NCBI GenBank assembly: GCA_023433065.1
Contig: JAEZET010000003.1
Span: forward strand, 1 to 64,000
DNA length: 64,000 nucleotides
Reading direction: 5' to 3'
Origin: Cyanobacteria bacterium OH_CBrB_359
GTDB taxonomy: Bacteria; Cyanobacteriota; Vampirovibrionia; Gastranaerophilales; Gastranaerophilaceae
The stretch's first letter is position 1; every line of letters starts with the position of its first letter. The position numbers and the translations under genes were made by a program. The notes beneath the pieces were generated by a model. It did no database searches, was not told the DNA's origin, and saw only the letters and a list, made by a program, of their open reading frames with translations. Positions 42,183 to 50,484 of the stretch are shown here, piece after piece.

Positions 42183-43184
42183 ATGAAGGATAATTTTAAA
42201 AGAAAAACATCGGTATTTATTGTTCCTACCGGGATAGGCGCTTCTATTGGAGGTTATGCCGGGGATGCAAGTGTTTATGCACAAAAAATTGCAAAAGATT
42301 TTCAATTAATTGTAAATCCAAATGTTGTAAATGCTGCATGTTTTTCAGGGATTACCTCTAATATGCTTTATACAGAAGGTTGGACGATAACTCAACTGTT
42401 CAAAAAAAATATTTCCTTAATTCCGTCAAAACATAATAAAATCGGAGTTATATTTGATAAATCTATATCACAAAATATATTAAATGTGCATATAAACACC
42501 CTTAATGCGGTTAAAACAGTTTATGGTATTGATATGGTAGGCTATGAAATATCCGAAGAAGAAGCCGGAGTTGAATTCTTTATGACTTCAAATAATATCT
42601 CTTCAGGGGGAGTAGAAAATCCCCAAACACTTTTAAAAGCCGCAAAAAAAATGATAGCAAAAGGGGCAGAGGCTTTAGCTGTCGTTTGTAAATTTGATGA
42701 ACCGCCTGAAGATGATTATAAAATAGGCAATGCCCCTGATATAATCGGTGGTGTTGAGGCTATTATTTCACACTATTTAACAAGTGAGCTTCTAATGCCG
42801 GTTGTGCATTCTCCTGCCTTTGAAAATATAACTATTACAACAGATATTGTAGATTCAAGAGCTGCCGCTGAATATATTACTCCGACTTTTTTACCCTGCC
42901 TTATGTTGGGATTAAATAATGCACCTTTAATATATGAAGGTATTAATGATAATTATCTTAATTTAAATGACATAGCTTCATTGATTATGCCTGGTAATTC
43001 TTTGGGTGCTTCTATTGTTTTTGATTCCCTAAAGAATAAAATACCTGTAATTGCTATAGGAGAGAACAGAACTGTCTTAAATGTCGATAGCTACTCTTTA
43101 CTTGGTGAAAGTGCTATAATTAATTTAAATAACTATGAGGATTGCCATAATTATTTAAAAAAGGAAGTTTATAATGACAAATAA
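42183..43184 (+). CDS. DUF3326 protein
   Basis: The start (FIVPTGIGASIGGYAGDASVYAQ) and MPVVHSPAFENI, LMLGLNNAPLIYE, IMPGNSLGASIVFDS fit DUF3326, a family I know mostly from Cyanobacteria and without assigned function. 333 residues, soluble, alternating alpha/beta with Gly-rich loops suggesting a nucleotide-like ligand. The ATG is 2 bp after the previous stop, and the end overlaps the next gene by 11 bp. Confidence 0.75.
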   Translation: MKDNFKRKTSVFIVPTGIGASIGGYAGDASVYAQKIAKDFQLIVNPNVVNAACFSGITSNMLYTEGWTITQLFKKNISLIPSKHNKIGVIFDKSISQNILNVHINTLNAVKTVYGIDMVGYEISEEEAGVEFFMTSNNISSGGVENPQTLLKAAKKMIAKGAEALAVVCKFDEPPEDDYKIGNAPDIIGGVEAIISHYLTSELLMPVVHSPAFENITITTDIVDSRAAAEYITPTFLPCLMLGLNNAPLIYEGINDNYLNLNDIASLIMPGNSLGASIVFDSLKNKIPVIAIGENRTVLNVDSYSLLGESAIINLNNYEDCHNYLKKEVYNDK

Positions 43185-44010
43185 AAAAGGGTTCAGCCTT
43201 GCGGAAATTCTTATAATGCTGGTAGTCCTTGGTATTATTGCCGCTATTATAATCAGCAACAATAAAAATAACACATATGGTTATAATCAGCTTTATTCTT
43301 TCGTTTTTAATAATATCCAGAAAATAACCGGGCAATTACTTTCAGAAAGTGCTTCTTCAAAACTGGACGAAAATGATTCTGAATTTTGTACCAAAATTGT
43401 TGAAATGGTTAATATATCAGGGAATGAAATAAATTGTCATGCTTTAACCCCTGCCGAGATTATTGCAAATCCTCTTGCTCAAGATGATTTTTATATCTCT
43501 GTAAAAGAAACTCCATTTTTAGGTTTAACAGATACTGTTATTGATAAACCAAATTTTTCACTTTCTAACGGACAGCGTTTTTATCTTTCCAGAAGAATTC
43601 CCGATCTTCCTTTCGGATATAGGATTATGTCTGTTGATATAAATGGGACTGCGAGACCTAATGAGATTAACAGAGATATAGTAGCTTTTTTGGTATATGA
43701 TAATGGTGAAGTTTTACCATTAGGTAAAGCAGCGGATGATAAAATTTATTTGAGTGTTACTGTCAGTAAATATAATAAAAGCACTGGAATTAACACAGGC
43801 GAATATGTTCTTTCTGAGTCAGGAAATAAATTTCTTACATTTAGAGAGGCATTTTGCAAGGCAGGACTTACAAGTTCATTTCTAAATTATTGTAAGATTG
43901 TAGGTGGATTTGACAAAGATTATTATGTGGATAATGCTTGCTTAAGTACCTCTCCTACTACGTTTTGTCAGCTAAGATATATAAAAACAAATTTTAAAGT
44001 GAGAATATAA
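43174..44010 (+). CDS. Type IV pseudopilin-like protein 1
   Basis: A prepilin peptidase site KKG|FSLAEILIML (Phe+1, Glu+5) starts a single hydrophobic helix. The globular part has NGQRFYLS and a loop of the type DINGTARPNEINRDIVAFLVYDNG, possibly a calcium-binding turn as in type II secretion pseudopilins. 278 residues. The two distal Cys segments suggest disulfides outside the inner membrane. AAGGAAG lies 6 nt before the ATG, within the DUF3326 gene. It is paired with a paralogue 13 bp downstream. Confidence 0.85.
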   Translation: MTNKKGFSLAEILIMLVVLGIIAAIIISNNKNNTYGYNQLYSFVFNNIQKITGQLLSESASSKLDENDSEFCTKIVEMVNISGNEINCHALTPAEIIANPLAQDDFYISVKETPFLGLTDTVIDKPNFSLSNGQRFYLSRRIPDLPFGYRIMSVDINGTARPNEINRDIVAFLVYDNGEVLPLGKAADDKIYLSVTVSKYNKSTGINTGEYVLSESGNKFLTFREAFCKAGLTSSFLNYCKIVGGFDKDYYVDNACLSTSPTTFCQLRYIKTNFKVRI

Positions 44011-44023
44011 GTTGGAAAAATAT

Positions 44024-44917
44024 ATGAAATCAAAAAGAAAAGCTTTTACTTTAGTAGAAATATTGCTGTCTTTAATGTTATTATCTGTTTTAGCTGTTTT
44101 GGCTATTAGAACTTTGCGCACAATAGCAGATAATAATAAATATCTTTACCATGCAGCTTATAGGAATATAAAACAGTCAGTTGGAGAAATTACTTCCACT
44201 CTTCCTAACGCAAAACTTTCTTCAATAGTTGCGCCCGCAACATTTTGTTCCTTACTTGTTGATAACTTTACAACGATTGGTGGCAGTAGCACATGTACTT
44301 ATACGTATTTATTTAGTCCGTCTTTAGTTTTTAATGATTTGCCCACAGGATTTAGCTTGTCAAATCCTTCTTTTGTGCTTACTAATGGTCAAAAATTTTA
44401 TGTTGGTAGTGGACTGGTTGCAGTTGGAAGCAAAAATTATTTTAATCAACCTGCGACTTTAATTTTGGTGGATTTAAATGGAGATGATGAACCAAATACT
44501 ATGGATACGAGAGGTTATGCAGAAAAAAGACTTCCGGATATTGCTGCTTTTGCGATTATGCAAGATGGTACGGTTCTTCCAATGTCTCCTATTTCAGATA
44601 GAGATGATAGTGTTTTAGCAAGTGTACAGGTTTGCAACTATCAGAAAATATGCCCTGCCGAGTTAACTGATATATCGGATACTAATAATTATTCTCAAGT
44701 TCTTTTAAAGAGAGTACCTTTAAGGGAAGCAATTGCTGTTTCTAACTCTTTTCCTCCGAATGTTGGAAGTCCTCTTTTATATCAATATAATACTGATAAT
44801 TCGCTGGCTTTTAATAAAGTTTATACAGTAAATAGTTTGTGTTCTCCGAATTCAACAACTTATTGCAGAGTTCGTGTACATGAACCCAGACCGGCGGGTT
44901 TTTTCGATTTTTTATAA
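44024..44917 (+). CDS. Type IV pseudopilin-like protein 2
   Basis: Paralogue of the preceding gene. The leader is MKSKRKA|FTLVEILLSLMLL, with Ala instead of the usual Gly at -1, which prepilin peptidases can accept. It shares NGQKFYV, DLNGDDEPNTMD and DIAAFAIMQDGTVLP with pseudopilin 1. ATG 44024 is preferred; GGA is 7 nt upstream, while a TTG at 44012 would spoil the short leader. 297 residues with several extracytoplasmic cysteines. The 3' end overlaps priA (convergent) by 6 bp. Confidence 0.83.
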   Translation: MKSKRKAFTLVEILLSLMLLSVLAVLAIRTLRTIADNNKYLYHAAYRNIKQSVGEITSTLPNAKLSSIVAPATFCSLLVDNFTTIGGSSTCTYTYLFSPSLVFNDLPTGFSLSNPSFVLTNGQKFYVGSGLVAVGSKNYFNQPATLILVDLNGDDEPNTMDTRGYAEKRLPDIAAFAIMQDGTVLPMSPISDRDDSVLASVQVCNYQKICPAELTDISDTNNYSQVLLKRVPLREAIAVSNSFPPNVGSPLLYQYNTDNSLAFNKVYTVNSLCSPNSTTYCRVRVHEPRPAGFFDFL

Positions 44918-47386
44918 AATATCAATAGGCTCTATATCGACAATTAACTTAACATCATTATTTATTTTTATTGTTTTAATAAATGAATTTATCAAATAGT
45001 GTCCTTTTTTATAAATTTTGTTTTTTATTAGTATTTGAAATCTGTATTCATTATTGATTTTTTCCAGAATGCAGTTTGTTGGTCCCAAGACAATCAATTT
45101 TTCTTGGATTCCTTTTTTTTCAATAATTTGATTTAGTCTAGAAGCAATTTCCTGCGCAGATTTTTCGGCTTTGTGACTATTTTTTGAAACAGTCAGGATT
45201 TTTATAATCTGGCTGAATGGGGGATAATCAAATAATTCTCTTGATTTAATTTCTTCCTCATAAAACCTTAAGTAATCTTGTTTTTTTGCGGTTTCAATCG
45301 CATAAAAATCCGGATTTGATGTCTGGAAATAGGCTTCTCCATTAAATTCTCCTCTACCGGCTCGTCCTGCAACCTGAGTGAGTAACTGGAAGCCTCTTTC
45401 AGCTGCTCTGTAATCCGGTAGATTAAAGCTTTGATCTGCACTTAGAACACCCACCAAAGTTACATTTTTATTATCCAGCCCTTTTGCTATCATTTGAGTT
45501 CCGATAAGTATATCTATTTTGCCTGTTTCGAAATCATTTAAAATGTGAAAATGAGAATTTTTTGTACTTGTTACATCAGAATCCAGACGAGCAATTTTAG
45601 CCGTAGGGAAAAATTTATTTAGCATTACTTCTATTTTTTGAGTTCCTAAGCCAGAGCTTTTAATAAATTCAGAGCCGCAATTCGGGCAATGTTTGGGCAA
45701 TATTATTTGTCGATTACACCAGTGGCATTTTAAGGTATTATCATTGTGTAGAATCATAGGAATTGCGCAGCTGGTGCATTTAATTATTTCACCGCACTCA
45801 AGACATTGTGTATGAGTAGAAAAGCCCCTTCGGTTTATTAGTAGTAAAGTTTGCTTTTTATCTTGCAGATTTTTTTCAATTTTATCTAATAAAATTCTTG
45901 AAAAAACACTTTTTGAGTCTTTATTATATTCCTGTCTCATATCAATTATACTAACTTTTGCCATTGAGGAGTCGGCAAAACGTTTTTTAAGAGTTGCAAG
46001 ATTATCTGAGTTTAAAGCCTTATAGAAAGAGCAAATATCAGGAGTAGCGCTGCCCAGAACCAAAGAAGCATTATGTATTTGAGCTATTTTTTCAGCAATA
46101 TTTTTTGCATTATATCTTGGGGCAGGTATCGTTTGTTTGTAACTATTTTCGTGCTCTTCGTCAATAATAATCAGCCCGATATTTTTTAATGGGGCAAACA
46201 CAGCAGAGCGAGCTCCTATTAGTATTCTTATTTCGTTATTTTTAAGTTTTTGCCATACATCAAATTTTTCACCATCAGAAATGCTGCTGTGCCATAAAGC
46301 TATATCATCAGTTGAAAATCTTTTTACAAGCCTTTGTGTAAGCTGTGATGCGAGGGCTATTTCAGGGGCAAGAAATAATATGTTCCTGCCTTCTTTTATA
46401 ATTTTTTCTATTAATTTGAAATAAATTTCAGTTTTACCCGAACCTGTAACTCCATAAATCAAAATTGGCTCTTGTTGTTTATTATCGATTTTTCTTTCTA
46501 TGAGATTATAAGCAATTTCTTGCTCTTCATTTAGATTTGGACTTTCTTTCTTATTTTCGGTTTGGTATATTGATAGAGGATTTCTATATCTTTGTATTTT
46601 TTTTATTTCAATAAAACCTTCTTTTTCAAGTTTTTGTATTGTATTTCTTGTTGTTTTTACTGTTTTTTCAAATTCAATTAAATCAACTTCTTGTAATTTT
46701 TCTAATTCATCAAGTATTTTAAGTTGTTTTTTTGTAGCATTCTTCTTGTCTTTAAAAACAGCTATTTTTTGATATTGAGTTTTTTGTTTTTTATCATCGA
46801 TTACATTTTCGATTTCAATTAAATTATGTGATTTAAGTTTTTGTATTGCTTTTATAAATTCGGAATATGAGATTTTAGCCTGTTTTTGTAAGTAATTTGC
46901 TGATAAAGGTTTATCATTTATAAAGCTTAAAATTTTTAGTTCATTCTCACCGAGCAAATTAATATGTTCAGAGGCGATTTTATCCGTCTTACTTATATAT
47001 TTTTTACTTTGCTTTAAAAATTTTAAAGGGATTGCAGATTGAATAACAGTATTTAAGTCACAGCAATAGTAATTTGAAACCCATTCTAAAAGCTCAAGGT
47101 AATTTAAGTCAAATACAGGTTTATCATCGATGAGTTCTGTAATTTGTTTTGGTTTTATGTTTTCTTCAAGATAATTTGAAAATCCGACAACAAAGGCATT
47201 AACCTGTTTTCTTGCTCCGAATGGAACTATGGCAGGACTTCCGATTTTTATTTCGTATTTAAGGTCTTCAGGTATTAAGTAACTGAAAGTTTTAGTCCCG
47301 AGTTTAGGAATATCAACAAGAACTAGGGCATATTTATACAATATGCCCGAAGTTTCATTAGATTTGTTGCCTTGTGTTAATTCCAT
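44912..47386 (-). CDS. priA: Primosomal protein N' (replication restart helicase PriA)
   Basis: A 3'-to-5' DNA helicase that reloads the replisome. N-terminal DNA-binding domain (SYLIPEDLKYEIKIGSPAIVPFG), Walker A GVTGSGKTEIYF (about 314-325), DEEH box, the eight-cysteine zinc region (CLECGEIIKCTSC, CHWC, CPNC) and GRAGRGEFNGEAYFQT are in place. 824 residues is within the family range. It lies 1 bp after a PC4-like gene on the same strand, so both are cotranscribed. Confidence 0.95.
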   Translation of the reverse strand: MELTQGNKSNETSGILYKYALVLVDIPKLGTKTFSYLIPEDLKYEIKIGSPAIVPFGARKQVNAFVVGFSNYLEENIKPKQITELIDDKPVFDLNYLELLEWVSNYYCCDLNTVIQSAIPLKFLKQSKKYISKTDKIASEHINLLGENELKILSFINDKPLSANYLQKQAKISYSEFIKAIQKLKSHNLIEIENVIDDKKQKTQYQKIAVFKDKKNATKKQLKILDELEKLQEVDLIEFEKTVKTTRNTIQKLEKEGFIEIKKIQRYRNPLSIYQTENKKESPNLNEEQEIAYNLIERKIDNKQQEPILIYGVTGSGKTEIYFKLIEKIIKEGRNILFLAPEIALASQLTQRLVKRFSTDDIALWHSSISDGEKFDVWQKLKNNEIRILIGARSAVFAPLKNIGLIIIDEEHENSYKQTIPAPRYNAKNIAEKIAQIHNASLVLGSATPDICSFYKALNSDNLATLKKRFADSSMAKVSIIDMRQEYNKDSKSVFSRILLDKIEKNLQDKKQTLLLINRRGFSTHTQCLECGEIIKCTSCAIPMILHNDNTLKCHWCNRQIILPKHCPNCGSEFIKSSGLGTQKIEVMLNKFFPTAKIARLDSDVTSTKNSHFHILNDFETGKIDILIGTQMIAKGLDNKNVTLVGVLSADQSFNLPDYRAAERGFQLLTQVAGRAGRGEFNGEAYFQTSNPDFYAIETAKKQDYLRFYEEEIKSRELFDYPPFSQIIKILTVSKNSHKAEKSAQEIASRLNQIIEKKGIQEKLIVLGPTNCILEKINNEYRFQILIKNKIYKKGHYLINSFIKTIKINNDVKLIVDIEPIDIL

Positions 47387-47387
47387 A

Positions 47388-47630
47388 TTATTCTTCTATT
47401 GGTGTTGTGAGCTCTTGAATTGCTTCATCTATAGCATCTTTTAAAAGTTCAAGATTATCAGGTGAAACTGTAACCCCCTTTTTAGTAGGATTCCAGTTTA
47501 TACCATCATCTGTAGTATAGAATATTCTTAAATCAAGATAGCTTTTGCCTTTATATGAATTTATTGCGATTTGCAATTGTTCGGTTGCGCTTCTAGGTAT
47601 TGTCGCAAGTATTTTTGGTTCTTCTGGCAT
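47388..47630 (-). CDS. PC4/YdbC-type single-strand DNA-binding protein
   Basis: 80 residues from ATG 47630, chosen for GAGGAG 8 nt upstream; an in-frame start at 47672 would add 14 untypical residues. LDLRIFYTTDDGINWNPTKKGVTVSPDNLELLKDAIDEA is the PC4 (transcriptional coactivator p15) fold signature with its conserved W-x-P-T-K-K-G-V. Bacterial members bind single-stranded DNA or RNA. Linkage to priA suggests a role at stalled forks (inference). Confidence 0.8.
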   Translation of the reverse strand: MPEEPKILATIPRSATEQLQIAINSYKGKSYLDLRIFYTTDDGINWNPTKKGVTVSPDNLELLKDAIDEAIQELTTPIEE

Positions 47631-47661
47631 TTTTTGTCTCCTCTTATCTGTCTGTCTGTTG

Positions 47662-49932
47662 TTAAATTTCAAGCGTCTTATTGTAGTCAGGAACTTGAAA
47701 GTTATCTTTGTATGTCGTTTTAATATAATTTTTACAAATATCTACGCAAAGGTCTTTTGATTTATTGTAATAGTCTTTCCCGATTAATTCAATATATTTT
47801 TCATTTAAATTACCTTCATAGTGTCCCATTGTTGAGGCGAACTTCAACACTTCATCTTTATTTTTACCGCCGGCATAGGCTTTTGTTTTGGCATCTGTTC
47901 CTGAGGGCCTTATTTCTATGAATTTGTCTGTGAACTTTAAATATGTTCCGTCATTTACAAATCTTATATCAATTAAATCAGAAAAGTCTAAATTCTCAAA
48001 AGTTGAATTTAATATATTTTTGGCATCTTCAAGCGTAATGTGTGATTTATGTTTTGCAACGGCAATGGAAAGAAAAAAGAGGTCATTTTTTGTTCTTTTC
48101 GCTTCACCTTCCTTTTTTGCCTTAACGAGTTTATTTATATCAGGCTCGGATTCGTTGTAATAAGATATATCTTCTCTTACGTCGTACCTGGCTTTTATAT
48201 TGTTTTTGTCATGTAATTCGATTAAAGCTTGAGATAATGGTTTATTTTGTTTTTCAAGTTTGCTTACAAGAGCTGAGGCTATAATAATTGCTTCTGTTGC
48301 ACTTTTTTCTCTCATAGCAATTGCTTCTCTTCCTGCTTTTGATTTTATAATCTCTTCAGCACCGATAATCATGCCCCCTGATTCTTCACCTGCAAATAAT
48401 ACTCTCGGATTAGTGCCAAGATTTATATTGTTTTCAAATACGTCAGTAATCAACACATCCTTTTCGGGATTATTTTTCATTTGAGCTTCGACATTTTTCA
48501 TTACGCTAGCTATTTCTTTAAAGCCTACAGGTACGTTTACAACTTTAACATTGTTATATTCCGCCCATTCATCCCAGGTCATTGAGGAGGCTGTTGTTTT
48601 TATTATAAATCTTGGGTGATTATTAAAGAGGTTTGAATTTTTAAGCTGCTTTGTCCAAAAATCCATAATCAAAAGAAATGATTGATTCGCAGATAAAATA
48701 GACAAGACTCTTTCATTACCTAAATCTACATAATCTATGCCTGCTTTATCCAGAGTAAGTATATTTTTTTTATCCTCAATTTGGCAAATTGTCAATCTGT
48801 CATGGTCCGGGTCCGTGATTAAAATTGGTGTCAAGAGCGGATAGTCTTTTAATTTTTTATCGTAATTTAAAGTTTCTATGACGGGAAAATGCTTATTGAA
48901 TTCAGAATCATAAGCAACAACAGTTGCATCAACAGAATAATCATAAAAACAACTGTTCCCCTCTTCGTCTTTGTCAAACTTTCCTATCCCATGGAAAAAC
49001 GAATCTTCGTTAGTGTTGAGCCAGTCATACCTGTCTGAAATCTTAAGTTCTAATAACAGTTTGCTTAAAGTTCTGTAGGCACATCCTCCTACATTTTCAA
49101 TGATAATTTTTTTATTCAAAGAGTTAATAAGTTGAATGTTAAAATCATTGCCGACCCCTTTGTGCAAATATTCCTTGTATAGAGAAATTCCATCATCAAT
49201 TTTTTCCATATAATTTTCATTAATCAGCGGATTTTCATTTTCAGCGATTTCAATATCGTAATAGCCTTCTTTTTCAACAATATCAAAGATGTCACATATT
49301 TTTTTTACAAATGCATTAGATTCATCCGGTAAATACTGACTTCCCTGATTATTGAGGTCTTTAGTAGCGTTTTTTACACTTATACTGTGGCTTGCAGTTA
49401 TATATTCACCCCCGATAAGGTCGAGTTTGAATGCAAGAAAAGACGCCAGCCAAATAGGTATAGTTTTTCTGCCTACAGGCAAGAATGTTTCAATTCCTTG
49501 CGCGGCTTGAACTCTTGCTATTAATTCCAGAAATTTATCAGAATTATACCTCACTTCTCTTCCTGCAATTTTTACAAGTTTTGAATCAGGATAATTTTCT
49601 TTTGCAACAAGCGCCTTAGCAAGCGTTGCAAGAGCTATTCCTAAAGTATTTATGGGAAATCTGGTGTCATCCGGCCACAAAATGTTTTGGGGGCCTCTTA
49701 TTCCCGCAGTGGAAACCTGAGCTTCTTTCATATAGTTTATAAGCCAGTTTTTTAGGTTAAGTCCTTGTGGATTTAAGTTTTCATTGTATTCATAAAGATG
49801 TTCTTTTTTTAATCTGAATATAAATTTATTTTTATTAGATATATCTATTAATACGTTATTTTTAATATAGTCAGGCGTATTTTTTTTAACCGACTCAAAT
49901 AGCTCTTGCTCTAGTGGATTATTGGGTTTCAT
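47662..49932 (-). CDS. Phosphohexomutase (phosphoglucomutase/phosphomannomutase superfamily)
   Basis: Converts sugar 1- and 6-phosphates. All four superfamily motifs are present: ITASHSISVKN (phosphoserine loop), TDPDHDRLTI (metal), FAGEESGGMI (sugar recognition) and IRPSGTDAKTKAYAGG (phosphate binding). 756 residues is clearly longer than the usual 450-580; the extra parts are N-terminal (about 120 residues) and in domain linkers. Specificity (glucose or mannose) cannot be read. Confidence 0.87.
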   Translation of the reverse strand: MKPNNPLEQELFESVKKNTPDYIKNNVLIDISNKNKFIFRLKKEHLYEYNENLNPQGLNLKNWLINYMKEAQVSTAGIRGPQNILWPDDTRFPINTLGIALATLAKALVAKENYPDSKLVKIAGREVRYNSDKFLELIARVQAAQGIETFLPVGRKTIPIWLASFLAFKLDLIGGEYITASHSISVKNATKDLNNQGSQYLPDESNAFVKKICDIFDIVEKEGYYDIEIAENENPLINENYMEKIDDGISLYKEYLHKGVGNDFNIQLINSLNKKIIIENVGGCAYRTLSKLLLELKISDRYDWLNTNEDSFFHGIGKFDKDEEGNSCFYDYSVDATVVAYDSEFNKHFPVIETLNYDKKLKDYPLLTPILITDPDHDRLTICQIEDKKNILTLDKAGIDYVDLGNERVLSILSANQSFLLIMDFWTKQLKNSNLFNNHPRFIIKTTASSMTWDEWAEYNNVKVVNVPVGFKEIASVMKNVEAQMKNNPEKDVLITDVFENNINLGTNPRVLFAGEESGGMIIGAEEIIKSKAGREAIAMREKSATEAIIIASALVSKLEKQNKPLSQALIELHDKNNIKARYDVREDISYYNESEPDINKLVKAKKEGEAKRTKNDLFFLSIAVAKHKSHITLEDAKNILNSTFENLDFSDLIDIRFVNDGTYLKFTDKFIEIRPSGTDAKTKAYAGGKNKDEVLKFASTMGHYEGNLNEKYIELIGKDYYNKSKDLCVDICKNYIKTTYKDNFQVPDYNKTLEI

Positions 49933-50012
49933 AAATTTCTTTCTGCATAATCTCTATTAGATTATAACATGATGAAAATTCATGTATCAGCTTGTAGATA
50001 AATATAAATCTG

Positions 50013-50043
50013 AAAAAAAAGTCTCACATTAGTGAGACTTTTT
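50013..50043. terminator. Bidirectional terminator
   Basis: AAAAAGTCTCAC and GTGAGACTTTTT pair perfectly around ATTA. It lies just beyond the stop of the small gene at 50064 (minus strand). Confidence 0.88.
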
Positions 50044-50063
50044 AATATTATTATTTGTAATTT

Positions 50064-50363
50064 CTAACAATAAATGGATTTAGGGTCTAATCCTTTAGTT
50101 CCTAGCGGTATTTCTTTAAGTTTTGAAAGAGGATCATTTATTTCAACATTATTTTCTTTTAAATATTCATTATATAATGCTTGAGCCTTTTTGAAATTTC
50201 TCATCATTAAATCACAGTCTGCTAAGCCTGGATTTATACCGTTTTCTTTACAAAAATCCTCAAATGAAAGAATTCCGGGCGGCAGTTCTTTCTTTTGAAA
50301 TAATCCGATGTCACCACTCGGTTTAATACAATTTGTTGTGTCAGTTATTTTTGAAATAGACAT
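50064..50363 (-). CDS. Unknown 99-residue protein
   Basis: Not recognised. A very strong ribosome site (AGGAGGGGG) precedes the ATG and a clean terminator follows, so this is a well expressed single gene. Soluble, with LPPGILSFEDFCKENGINPGL in the middle and four cysteines. The N-terminus (SISKITDTTNCIKPSG) is polar without a signal peptide. It is flanked on both sides by terminators and therefore monocistronic. Confidence 0.65.
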   Translation of the reverse strand: MSISKITDTTNCIKPSGDIGLFQKKELPPGILSFEDFCKENGINPGLADCDLMMRNFKKAQALYNEYLKENNVEINDPLSKLKEIPLGTKGLDPKSIYC

Positions 50364-50440
50364 ATATTTCCCCCTCCTTTTATATAATTATAAAAACAAT
50401 TTTCTTTTGAAAATTGCTATAAAATAAAACTATTTAAAAA

Positions 50441-50470
50441 AAATACCCGGCAGTATTACCGGGTATTTTA
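50441..50470 (-). terminator. Terminator of ileS
   Basis: AAATACCCGG and CCGGGTATTT pair as a 10-bp stem around 8 nt. On the minus strand a run of Ts follows. Confidence 0.88.
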
Positions 50471-50484
50471 TAATATTATACATT

